Shown here piece after piece: positions 15,852 to 23,339 of a stretch of 64,000 nt of DNA. The notes below the pieces were generated by a model that did no database searches, was not told the origin of the DNA, and saw only the letters and a list, made by a program, of their open reading frames with translations. A program made the position numbers and the translations under genes. Location of the stretch: positions 185,475 through 249,474 of the forward strand of contig NZ_QGGO01000002.1 in assembly GCF_003148625.1 (NCBI RefSeq), read 5' to 3'. The DNA comes from Arcicella aurantiaca. GTDB lineage: Bacteria; Bacteroidota; Bacteroidia; Cytophagales; Spirosomataceae. Position 1 is the first letter of the stretch. The number at the start of each line of letters is the position of its first letter.

Positions 15852-17891
15852 TTAAATACCTAAACCAACTTTCCCTTTGATAGTTGGTGAGAAGTTTTGA
15901 AAGTTTAGATTTCCTCTGATAATGATATTTTTTGCCTTAGCATCGTTTATTGGCACATTTACCGTGTGACCTGCTTGGATAGTTACGGTTTGGCAATTGA
16001 GGGGAACGAGATTACTCGACCAAAGCGTAGCATCTTGCCAATTACCTGTTTTGGTGGATTGAACGTTGGGGTTTAAGGCAATTATCCTGACGGGTGGGGC
16101 GTAACCCTTATTACAGAAATAATTATTACAATTCACGAAAAAATCTCTCGTACTGGAAGCAGTCAAATAACGAATGGATGACGTTGAGCCGTCATTCCAT
16201 AAAGTATTCATCCCCGATTGGCAACCCGCAGAAAGCATCACTGGAGAACCCTCGCAGGTAGCAAGTCTGAAATCGGTCAAAGCACCATTTGATGATGCCG
16301 TGAGTGAAGGTGTGGGTTCATAAAATCTTAGATAAATCGAGTTTGAACTTCGGTAAACATTTCCACATTTCATCATATTTAAGGTATAAGTTCCCGTTGA
16401 TGAGGCGTTAAAGTAACTACTTGTTGAAGATGCCGTAATATTTTGTCCATCCTTCGTCCACCAATAAGTATCATAACCGCTTTCGTTTACATTTAAACCG
16501 ATATTATTCCCTGCACAAGTTGAAGTAGCGTTGTAATTTGTGGATGTAGCATTTGAATATTGAGAGTATATTGGGCTGCCTGTGGGAGTGTTATTTGCTC
16601 CATTGATGTAAAGCGTAATAGTTGTCATAGCATCAGGAGAAGCATACGAATTATATATTCTCAAATCGTAATATCCTGCTGTAATGTTTGAAGGTATCGT
16701 AATGGTTTTCAGACCAGCAGAAACATTACCCAAGTCATAATAACTGCCACTACTATTATAAAGTCTGGCTGTCGAAGAAGCATTGACAAAATTAGGCTCT
16801 CCATATAAATTATACTCAAAAGAGAATGAACCTCCTGCACAAAGTAAGCGATTGGAACTAAAAGGACGTATTACCACTCTTCTTTGACCATCGAGGTAGT
16901 AGCGTTGAGAAAAAGTTGGATTTGGATTTAAAACTCTAAAATCGTAGCCTGAAGCTATTCGTTGATATTGTTCGTAAGTAAATCCTAAATTATCTAAACA
17001 ATCTCTTGTCCAGTAACTCATTTGGTTATTGATTGGAGGTGTATAACTTTGATTATTGGAGTCAATATAATTACATCCATAAGTAGAACCACCCCAAAAG
17101 CAATTACCAGTGAAAATATTCAACCTTTTACAATTATCCATACCGCTATTTCTTATGTATGGGTCCGCATCTGTATCACATAATTGGTCAGCTACTGAAT
17201 AACAATTTCTCCCAGACCCTCTTGTAACAAGTTCAAACGGCTCTAACCCATCTTCTCTAAAAGTATGAAATAAACTAAAATAATGTCCAAATTCATGAGG
17301 TACAACATATTTTGAGATGAAATCTAAACTACTATTTTTACCTATAAAAATTCTATTATCTTCTTTTCTACTTGTATTGCCATCACAAAAAGTTGGGAAC
17401 TTAGCAAAACCACTCGCATCTGTTATAGAACCTACAAAATAGATATTTATTGCATTTGTATAATCTCTCGTTGAGCAAAGACTTGCTTCTTTTGAGCTAC
17501 CACAAGAAGTAACATCACCATAATTATAGAAATAATCACTTTGAATAAAGTCTGTAAAATAAGGTCTATAAAATTGAATGCCAACACTACTATATTTACT
17601 ATTTAATATTGTAAATATGGTCGTTAAATCAGATGAACTAATCTTTCCTGTGCCATCCAGTTTGTATATATCATGAACAATCACAGGAACATATACGATA
17701 TTAGTTGGGGATGGAGAAAGGGCGGTCTTTGTACGAGACTGATAATCTTGATATGCCTTTAACAGATTTTTTGAAACTTCATGTGTTTGTGGCTTAGTAC
17801 CACAATCTAAGTTTGTAGAACTTTGCCCAACCCCATCAAAAAAAACAAACAACAATAAACAAACAAACCAAATTCGTAGAAAATGTTTCAT
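15852..17891 (-). CDS. Secreted M43 (pappalysin-like) zinc metalloprotease
   Basis: 679 residues. Signal peptide at 1-22 ending GVGQ. The zinc motif HEFGHYFSLFH starts at about residue 199, giving the HExxHxxxxxH of metzincins, and a Met-turn candidate NNQMSYW lies near 290. C-terminal to the catalytic domain are Ig-like/beta modules (about 330-600) and a final G8-like beta-helix segment (GNWQDATLWSSNLVPL, IIIRGNLNF). The frame ends KGKVGLGI with no recognisable type IX sorting domain, unlike the subtilase at 48 kb, so export route is unclear. Acts outside the cell or on the surface; substrate unknown. Confidence 0.88.
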   Translation of the reverse strand: MKHFLRIWFVCLLLFVFFDGVGQSSTNLDCGTKPQTHEVSKNLLKAYQDYQSRTKTALSPSPTNIVYVPVIVHDIYKLDGTGKISSSDLTTIFTILNSKYSSVGIQFYRPYFTDFIQSDYFYNYGDVTSCGSSKEASLCSTRDYTNAINIYFVGSITDASGFAKFPTFCDGNTSRKEDNRIFIGKNSSLDFISKYVVPHEFGHYFSLFHTFREDGLEPFELVTRGSGRNCYSVADQLCDTDADPYIRNSGMDNCKRLNIFTGNCFWGGSTYGCNYIDSNNQSYTPPINNQMSYWTRDCLDNLGFTYEQYQRIASGYDFRVLNPNPTFSQRYYLDGQRRVVIRPFSSNRLLCAGGSFSFEYNLYGEPNFVNASSTARLYNSSGSYYDLGNVSAGLKTITIPSNITAGYYDLRIYNSYASPDAMTTITLYINGANNTPTGSPIYSQYSNATSTNYNATSTCAGNNIGLNVNESGYDTYWWTKDGQNITASSTSSYFNASSTGTYTLNMMKCGNVYRSSNSIYLRFYEPTPSLTASSNGALTDFRLATCEGSPVMLSAGCQSGMNTLWNDGSTSSIRYLTASSTRDFFVNCNNYFCNKGYAPPVRIIALNPNVQSTKTGNWQDATLWSSNLVPLNCQTVTIQAGHTVNVPINDAKAKNIIIRGNLNFQNFSPTIKGKVGLGI

Positions 17892-18078
17892 ATAGAAATT
17901 ATAGAGTTAAAATGTAAAATATTAATTCCTACAAAGAAACGTAGAATTACGTATTGGTTTTAGCGTAGAATTACCTAATGTCAACAACTACCCCTTAATA
18001 TCTTCTCAATACTCCTCTTTTTTCCCCTTCCCTCAAGTCTATAATTACCAACTTGCCATCGTTTTACAAAGTCTGTAA

Positions 18079-18165
18079 AGCCGTAATACAATGACGTTTT
18101 ACCGTATTACGAAAAATGCAATCAATTGATAATCAAACGTATTACAACGTAATACATCGTAACAC
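18079..18165. promoter_or_regulatory. Operator-like block with GTAATAC/GTATTAC palindromes, copy 2, upstream of the RHH gene
   Basis: GTAATAC (18083-18089), GTATTAC (18104-18110), TTGATAATCAA (about 18125-18135), and the spaced palindrome GTATTAC-AAC-GTAATAC (18139-18155), ending 13 bases before the RHH start codon. The order and wording match 11041-11133. The position suits autoregulation by the RHH protein. The rest of 17892-18078 is AT-rich with no other clear signal. Confidence 0.6.
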
Positions 18166-18168
18166 AAC

Positions 18169-18738
18169 ATGAGCGAATTATCCCAAACAATTAATATCCG
18201 TACAACCTTCGATATGAAGAAACGGATATTAGACCATGCCGACAAAAAAGGTATGAACCAGTCTGAGTTTATTATTTATGCTGTTGAGAGTTTTCTGAAC
18301 GGTGGAAATAATCAGAATCCTGTTGAATCTAAATTGGATATTGACAATTCTTTTGTCCAACAACTTCAAGAACAGTTAGCGACCACAACTAACCAATTAA
18401 GGCTAATACAAGAAACTATGACTTCTGAAAGGAAAAGTATTTTACAAGAAGCGGTTGAGTTAGCTCAAAGAATGGCAACTGAAAAAATTCAGCAAGTACA
18501 AAACCAAGCCATTAGGGTTCATCAAGAAAGAACTCGAAACGATTTTGATGGGACTAATCAACAAATTAAAGTCTTACAAGAACGCTTATATGCTTACGAA
18601 ACACCATTATTAAAAGAAGTATTTATGATGGTATCTCAAAATCCTCAAATTAGAGACTATCCTGATGTCGTTTATTTTTTAGTTCATTGTTACTCTCAAC
18701 AATTTAAACAAACAACTCAATATGCAATTGGACAATAA
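18169..18738 (+). CDS. Ribbon-helix-helix DNA-binding protein with coiled coil
   Basis: 189 residues. Residues about 6-45 form a ribbon-helix-helix fold (QTINIRTTFDMKKRILDHA, NQSEFIIYAVESFLNGG). A long coiled coil follows (about 60-145), then a short globular end (VSQNPQIRDYPDVVYFLV). The layout recalls plasmid and phage partition or repressor proteins. Palindromes immediately upstream are likely binding sites. The last 17 bases overlap the next gene, so the pair is probably translated together. The RHH protein at 28635-29027 is of the same general type. Confidence 0.75.
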   Translation: MSELSQTINIRTTFDMKKRILDHADKKGMNQSEFIIYAVESFLNGGNNQNPVESKLDIDNSFVQQLQEQLATTTNQLRLIQETMTSERKSILQEAVELAQRMATEKIQQVQNQAIRVHQERTRNDFDGTNQQIKVLQERLYAYETPLLKEVFMMVSQNPQIRDYPDVVYFLVHCYSQQFKQTTQYAIGQ

Positions 18739-19141
18739 ATTTAGGTTTTCTTATGACCCTTTTGGTCTGGTTGATTTTAATAGTAAAAATGGTCGCTATG
18801 TACCTAAACCTCCTAAATCAAATTGGGGATGGGTTCTTTGGATTGTACTCTTGCTAATATTAGGACTTGGCATATTATTCCGAGAAACCATTTATAAGTT
18901 CTTCTTTCCCAAAACTGATGACGTAGATGATAAACCCGAAAAAGTAGAACCCAATGATGAAGTTTTAAAACAGCTCCCAGCGGTAACAGCTCAATCATTT
19001 AAGTTACAACCTGAACACAAAATAATTATACGACTCGACTTAGCAGATGAAGCTAAATGGGATTTAGAACTTTTGGAAGCAAAGAAAAAAGAGGGAAAAG
19101 CAGAGTTTGTAAAGGGCAAAGGTTGGCTATTATATGAGTAA
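18722..19141 (+). CDS. Small single-pass membrane protein paired with the RHH protein
   Basis: 139 residues, unrecognised family. A short N-terminal region (FRFSYDPFGLVDF) precedes one membrane helix at about 39-58 (WIVLLLILGLGILF). An acidic linker (DDVDDKPEKVEPNDE) and a soluble end with LDLADEAKWDLELLEAKKK follow. Starts inside the RHH gene and ends at a GTAATAC site and hairpin. A membrane protein also follows the RHH gene in the right-hand element (29484-29804), so the RHH-plus-membrane pairing may be a module; sequence similarity between the two membrane proteins is not obvious. Confidence 0.6.
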   Translation: MQLDNKFRFSYDPFGLVDFNSKNGRYVPKPPKSNWGWVLWIVLLLILGLGILFRETIYKFFFPKTDDVDDKPEKVEPNDEVLKQLPAVTAQSFKLQPEHKIIIRLDLADEAKWDLELLEAKKKEGKAEFVKGKGWLLYE

Positions 19142-19150
19142 TACAATGTA

Positions 19151-19191
19151 AAACCCTGTAAAACACGCAATTTTACGGTATTACAGGGTTT
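19151..19191. terminator. Hairpin after the RHH/membrane protein pair
   Basis: Arms AAACCCTGTAA (19151-19161) and TTACAGGGTTT (19181-19191) with a smaller inner stem. T-tract is weak. Also carries GTAATAC (19139-19145) and GTATTAC (19178-19184), so it may be a third operator copy rather than, or as well as, a terminator. Confidence 0.5.
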
Positions 19192-19195
19192 CATT

Positions 19196-19543
19196 CTATT
19201 CAAATTTGTATGTTGCATAGTTACTGATTGTACCCATTACTTGGAACGGATTTCGAGCCATTGAAGAAACGATAGAGCCAACTTCTGAAAAAGATTCTAA
19301 ATAACTATCTAATGGACTTGCCGCCTGTGGCGGATTTTTCTTCTTCCATTCTTCCCATTCCGTCTGCTCGTTGTCAGTAGCCAACCCTTGTTCTAATATA
19401 GTTTTCACCCACGGGTCTTTATAATATTCAGCCAAGAGTTTTTCAAAATTCGCCTGAGTTACTACTGTCTCATCTCTTTTGAAAAGATATATTATTGAAA
19501 ATATTAAGAGTTTTTTGAAAGTTGAATTTAAGGGGCAAAACAT
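19196..19543 (-). CDS. Hypothetical protein, probably truncated at its N-terminus
   Basis: 115 codons open. The first 26 or so residues (to about 19470) run antisense to the truncated integrase and look like chance; from VVTQANFEKLLAEYYKDPWV onward the sequence looks like a real protein tail (DSYLESFSEVGSIVSSMARN, PFQVMGTISNYATY). No ATG lies at that junction, so the original start was probably removed by the same rearrangement that cut the integrase. Family not recognised. Confidence 0.4.
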   Translation of the reverse strand: MFCPLNSTFKKLLIFSIIYLFKRDETVVTQANFEKLLAEYYKDPWVKTILEQGLATDNEQTEWEEWKKKNPPQAASPLDSYLESFSEVGSIVSSMARNPFQVMGTISNYATYKFE

Positions 19544-20303
19544 TCAATTGGAAGAAGTTGAGCCAATTGTAGCAGACAACCTAATTAACTACCTCAAAAA
19601 TGTACGTGGCAACCAACAAGACCATGCTGTAAGACATGCCAAAACATTAAAATCTGTTTTCGCTTTTGCTCAAGATAATGGCTGGATACCTTATAGTAAG
19701 TTTGCTAATAAATCTTACAAAAGAGGCGTGAAAAAGGAGATACATTTTTTAAATGAAAAAGAGATTCGACAAATTGTAGAATTGAAACTTTATAGTCCAA
19801 ACCTACAACTGGTAAAAGACCTCTATATATTCTCGTGCTATACAGGATTGAGCTTTGCAGATGTAATGAACCTAAAGGCTTCAGATATTCAGAGATACGA
19901 AGAAGACTTTGATTATATTTCTAAAGCAAGACAAAAAGGAGCCGAAAATAGCAATTTTAAGAAGAAAGTATTCTTTACTCCTGTTCTTCCTGAGGCAGAA
20001 AACATATTAAAGAAGTATGAAGAAATTGCTCAACTAAGTCCAGAGGGATTCTACTTCCCACGTATTACAAACCAGCAAATTAATAGAACCATCAAAGATA
20101 TTGCAGCCCTGGCTAAAATTGAAAATCCTGAAAAGGTCACTTACCATAGCTCACGAAGAACCTGTGCAAGTCTTTTGTATAATTATGGCGTTCCTATTTC
20201 AATCGTTGCGAAAGTTTTAGGACATTCATCAGAATTAGTAACACTCACACTCAACCCAAAAGTAGCAATTTGCCTCAAAATACCAATGATAGCAAACCAT
20301 TGA
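19479..20303 (+). pseudogene. Tyrosine recombinase (integrase) truncated at both ends
   Basis: The frame enters in the middle of the SAM-like core-binding domain (NIKSFLKVEF) and proceeds through the catalytic domain: FSCYTGLSFADVMNLK (first Arg replaced by Ser, as known for IntDOT-type enzymes), HSSRRTCASLLYNYG (H-x-x-R box) and VLGHSSELVTL. The reading frame then runs out of phase into the VapE gene, so the tyrosine nucleophile and C-terminus are missing. The N-terminal arm-binding domain is also absent. A full-length relative of 405 residues sits at 23340-24557. I regard it as inactive. Confidence 0.8.
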
Positions 20304-21469
20304 AGGTAAGTAATACAGAACTGGTCAGGCAATATTTTAAAGCAAATTATAAGTTTAGGTATAATACCATTACTGATACACCAGAATGGAGGACAATAAC
20401 AGATACAAGATTTAAGCCTCTGGATGATTACAAACTCAATAGTTTGTCTTTTGAGTTAGAAAGTAAAGGTTCAAATGTATCAACGGAGAAAATTTTCAAG
20501 TTATTAAAATCTGATTTTGTTGAGCTTGTAAATCCTATAAAAGAATATTTTGAAGGCTTAGAGTTTGAAGAGGAAGTAACAGGTAGTATCAAAAAACTCA
20601 CGCAAACTGTAAAAGTTGAAAACCCCACATTATTTGAAAACCACTTTACAAAATGGATAGTCGGAGTAATTGCCAATAGCTTAACTCGTGAAGGTTGTCA
20701 AAACCATACCTGTTTAGTGTTGACAGGTGACCAAGGTGCATATAAAACGACATGGCTAACCAACCTATGCCCACCCTCTTTAAAAGAATATATTTTCACG
20801 GGTAAAATAGACGTAGATAAAAATGATACTCAAAGTATGCTATCAGAGTTTCTAATAATCAATATCGACGACCAACTCCGAAATCTTAACCGTAAAGATG
20901 AAAATGCACTAAAGACGCTTATCACACTTGAATCTGTCAAAGTCAGGAAACCCTATGACCGAATGATTACCAAAAGACCGAGAATTGCATCATTCTGTGG
21001 AAGCGTCAACGGCAATGATTTTTTAACTGACCCTTCAGGCTCACGCAGGTTTTTACCATTTGAGGTAAAGAGTATTGATTTAGAAGAGTTTCAGAAAATA
21101 GACATAGATGCAGTCTGGACAGAAGCATTACAATTATTTCACAGTGGTTTTAGGTACTGGTTTACGAAAGAAGAAATTGCTGAAATAAATAACCACAATC
21201 AGGAGTTTGAAGTTACTGATACCGAAACAGAACTTCTCTTAGAATTATATGAAGCCGTGCCACGAAATAGTCCAGAATCAGAGGAATTAACATCAAGTAT
21301 CATTCTACATAATATTGAAAGTCATTTCAATACAAAGCTTAGTAGTAAAAAATTGGGCGATGCCCTAAGCAAACTCAAATTTATTCGTTTTGGGAAAAAA
21401 ATCAATGGGTCAGTCAGGTATCTATTTGTAGTCAAACCGAAAGATTTACAGAAAAGCAATCGGTTGTAA
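20270..21469 (+). CDS. VapE/DUF3874-type replicative helicase of the left element
   Basis: 399 residues from a TTG at 20270; the frame stays open upstream into the deletion joint, so the native start may be lost. P-loop GDQGAYKTTWL at about 162, Walker B-like FLIINIDDQ, and the SF3/VapE landmarks ASFCGSVNGNDFLTDPSGSRRFLPF, here given in two parts as seen around 245-265. The end carries a small winged-helix-like segment (KKLGDALSKLKFIRFG). These proteins act as initiator helicases for phage satellites and plasmids. Its last codons overlap the first of three GGTTGTAAGA iterons. Paralogous in kind to 25136-26425 but clearly divergent. Confidence 0.8.
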   Translation: MPQNTNDSKPLKVSNTELVRQYFKANYKFRYNTITDTPEWRTITDTRFKPLDDYKLNSLSFELESKGSNVSTEKIFKLLKSDFVELVNPIKEYFEGLEFEEEVTGSIKKLTQTVKVENPTLFENHFTKWIVGVIANSLTREGCQNHTCLVLTGDQGAYKTTWLTNLCPPSLKEYIFTGKIDVDKNDTQSMLSEFLIINIDDQLRNLNRKDENALKTLITLESVKVRKPYDRMITKRPRIASFCGSVNGNDFLTDPSGSRRFLPFEVKSIDLEEFQKIDIDAVWTEALQLFHSGFRYWFTKEEIAEINNHNQEFEVTDTETELLLELYEAVPRNSPESEELTSSIILHNIESHFNTKLSSKKLGDALSKLKFIRFGKKINGSVRYLFVVKPKDLQKSNRL

Positions 21470-21570
21470 GATAGATAGTCAATAGGTTGTAAGAACTTCT
21501 CTAAATCCACACAACAATCAAAACTTTGAATACCAAACTATTAATCTCAAAAAAAGTACGGTTGTAAGAT
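21459..21570. repeat. Three iterons downstream of the left VapE gene (putative origin)
   Basis: CGGTTGTAAGAT at 21459-21470 and 21559-21570, and AGGTTGTAAGAA at 21484-21495, all in the same orientation. Start-to-start spacings are 25 and 75 bases. The position immediately 3' of the helicase gene matches the place of the iteron array in the right-hand element. Confidence 0.6.
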
Positions 21571-21593
21571 AATAACTAAAAAAAGTATAAAAC

Positions 21594-21800
21594 ATGAAAA
21601 GATTAAGAATTCACACAGACGAAGTAATGTCCACAATGGGCTGGTCGAAAAAGCACACCTATAAGGTAATGCGTCTAATTAAAGACTGCTACCCTGATTC
21701 CAAAAAATATGTAATGGTCAAGGATTTTGCTAAACATATCGGTGCATCTGAAGACTACGTTCAAGATGCTATCAAGCAAACAAAAAACGAAGCCCCTTGA
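21594..21800 (+). CDS. Small HTH protein of the left element
   Basis: 68 residues: HTDEVMSTMGWSKKHTYKVM, then AKHIGASEDYVQDAI. The fold appears to be two helix-turn-helix-like units, resembling excisionase/MerR-type adaptors. It shares length, layout and several positions with the 77-residue protein at 27691-27924 (K.. Y..MR.. .. YPD), which holds the same place in the right-hand element. Probably a DNA-binding regulator or excision factor; unproven. Confidence 0.6.
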   Translation: MKRLRIHTDEVMSTMGWSKKHTYKVMRLIKDCYPDSKKYVMVKDFAKHIGASEDYVQDAIKQTKNEAP

Positions 21801-21903
21801 AAGGCTTTGTTTTTTGTTGTATATCATCACAAATCAAGAAGATTATATTAGTTTGAAAAAGCGTTTTGGAAAAGAATCACTTATTCTGGAAAAAAATTCA
21901 ACA

Positions 21904-21937
21904 AAAAAGCCTTAAATCGAATGATTTAAGGCTTTTT
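21904..21937. terminator. Terminator at the junction of the two elements
   Basis: Arms AAAAAGCCTTAAATC (21904-21918) and GATTTAAGGCTTTTT (21923-21937). The stem is the same as that of the terminator at 2866-2911 although loops differ. Ends directly at attL. The remaining gap to 22177 has a TTGATTATCAA near 21975 and a hairpin AACTTTA/TAAAGTT (22147-22162), otherwise nothing clear. Confidence 0.75.
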
Positions 21938-21947
21938 GCTCCCTCTC
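21936..21947. repeat. attL: 12-base direct repeat of the tRNA-Asn end
   Basis: TTGCTCCCTCTC, identical to 30636-30647. Nine of these bases (CTCCCTCTC) belong to the 3' end of the tRNA-Asn gene at the other junction. This marks the left boundary of the integrated element. Confidence 0.7.
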
Positions 21948-22177
21948 AAATAGTGGAAAGCAACCGAATAACATCTTGATTATCAAGGAATAAAATAACT
22001 TTATATAAAGAATGAACCTAATTTTGTTCAACCGAATCATCACCATTGAAAGAACAAAGTTACACTTAAATACAGTTAAACGCTATTTTGGTGTTCCAAA
22101 ATGATTTTCTGTTGCTCCTGACTTCGTTCCAATTATTAGTAACTAAAACTTTATCTAAAGTTACATGAAACTGCTAT

Positions 22178-22879
22178 TTAAAAACGATTTTCATTTTCTT
22201 TAAGGTTCGCTTGATATTTAACAAGAAAATCGTAATATTCTTTTCTGAATAAAGTAATATTAATTTCTCCAATAATAGCCTTTAACCGTTTTGTATTTTC
22301 CACTATCGTATTAAAAATAGAACTCTTTATCGTAAATCGGGTTTCGTCCCCATCAAGCACATTGCTAATTTCAATTTCTCTGGCTTCGTTAAAACTGCGT
22401 CGAAATTTCCTAAATATATCACTTGATAAGTCTGATGAATTTGAGCTATTTTCTTGATTTAACATATATTTTTTGCTCAGAAATTCCATTACATTTTCAA
22501 TTTCTTGCATTGCAATATTATAGGCAAGTAATATCGTAGGGTTTGCATTTGAATACTCATAGTCATCTAACTCTTTCTTCAGCCGTCTTTTATCATCCTC
22601 CAAATCCGTAATCCTGAGTTTCAATTCTTCATTCTCTTTCAAAAGCCTTTTCATCTCATCAGAATTGATGTTGGTATTAGAAATATCAACACCTATAAGC
22701 TCTGTAACCGATACGCCTAAGGCATTAGCTATTAATTCAATTTGCTCTAAGCTCAGTTTCTTTCCACGTTTTTCAAGTTTTGCGTATTGTGAGTTGTCCA
22801 TATTTAAGGCATCAGCAATCTCTATTTGCTTTATCCTTTTGGATTCTCTAATCTGCTTTATTCTATTTTCAATATTCAT
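22178..22879 (-). CDS. XRE-family repressor with coiled coil
   Basis: 233 residues. N-terminal helix-turn-helix of the XRE type at about 5-60 (QIEIADALNMDNSQYAKLE, LSLEQIELIANALGVSVTEL). A leucine-rich coiled coil follows (about 75-108), then an unfamiliar helical C-terminal domain likely for oligomerisation or signal sensing. It is divergent from the Cro-like gene and the integrase, the arrangement of CI/Cro or SaPI Stl/Str switches. A minus-strand TAACTTTG box sits only four bases before its start codon, so the mRNA may be leaderless. Confidence 0.82.
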   Translation of the reverse strand: MNIENRIKQIRESKRIKQIEIADALNMDNSQYAKLEKRGKKLSLEQIELIANALGVSVTELIGVDISNTNINSDEMKRLLKENEELKLRITDLEDDKRRLKKELDDYEYSNANPTILLAYNIAMQEIENVMEFLSKKYMLNQENSSNSSDLSSDIFRKFRRSFNEAREIEISNVLDGDETRFTIKSSIFNTIVENTKRLKAIIGEINITLFRKEYYDFLVKYQANLKENENRF

Positions 22880-22883
22880 AATT

Positions 22884-22976
22884 CAAAGTTATGTCATTAT
22901 TTGACAACAATAATATACAAATTTATCCAAAATCATTTGGATAAATGGACGAAATTATCCAATTTTGAGGACAAAT
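22884..22976. promoter_or_regulatory. Control region between divergent repressor and Cro-like genes
   Basis: Minus strand: TTG and then TAACTTTG (22884-22891), 16 bases apart, for the repressor. A perfect inverted repeat ATTTATCCAAA (22921-22931) and TTTGGATAAAT (22936-22946) around ATCA is the best operator candidate. A half-site ATTATCCAATTTT follows at about 22954-22966. Location and symmetry suggest competition between the repressor and the Cro-like protein. Confidence 0.6.
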
Positions 22977-23007
22977 AATTCCATTTTGTGTCAAAATAGA
23001 TAGAGAA

Positions 23008-23220
23008 ATGAATACAAACCCAATAATTACGGCTAAAAACGCCTATGAAGCACGTTTAGGAGTCAATTTTTCTCCTAATGAAGAAACTCTAACTCGCTTA
23101 GGGTTTAAGAAAAAAAGACTGACAAGAATATTATCAGGCAAAACAACCAAACCGCTAACCGCAACAGAAGCTAAAGGACTGGCAGAGATGCTCAATGTTC
23201 CTGTTTCTCAAATTATTTAA
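23008..23220 (+). CDS. Cro-like small HTH protein
   Basis: 70 residues: RLGFKKKRLTRILSGKTTKP followed by TATEAKGLAEMLNVPVSQII, a compact XRE-like helix-turn-helix. Divergent from the repressor at 22178-22879 and upstream of the integrase, so it is most likely the opposing regulator of the element's switch. Assignment rests on size, fold pattern and position. Confidence 0.65.
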   Translation: MNTNPIITAKNAYEARLGVNFSPNEETLTRLGFKKKRLTRILSGKTTKPLTATEAKGLAEMLNVPVSQII

Positions 23221-23251
23221 GTCTAAAAGTATGAGAAAGTCTAAAAAAAAA

Positions 23252-23276
23252 TCCCTAACGATTTAACCGTTAGGGA
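23252..23276 (-). terminator. Hairpin with U-tract on the minus strand
   Basis: Arms TCCCTAACG (23252-23260) and CGTTAGGGA (23268-23276). Nine A bases precede it, so the good U-tract is on minus-strand transcripts; the plus-strand tail (CTTACTATTTT) is weaker. It lies between the Cro-like gene and the integrase. Confidence 0.6.
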
Positions 23277-23339
23277 CTTACTATTTTAATTTAACTGATT
23301 GCAACAGTTTGCCGACAATGCAACCAAAAAATGTAAACA

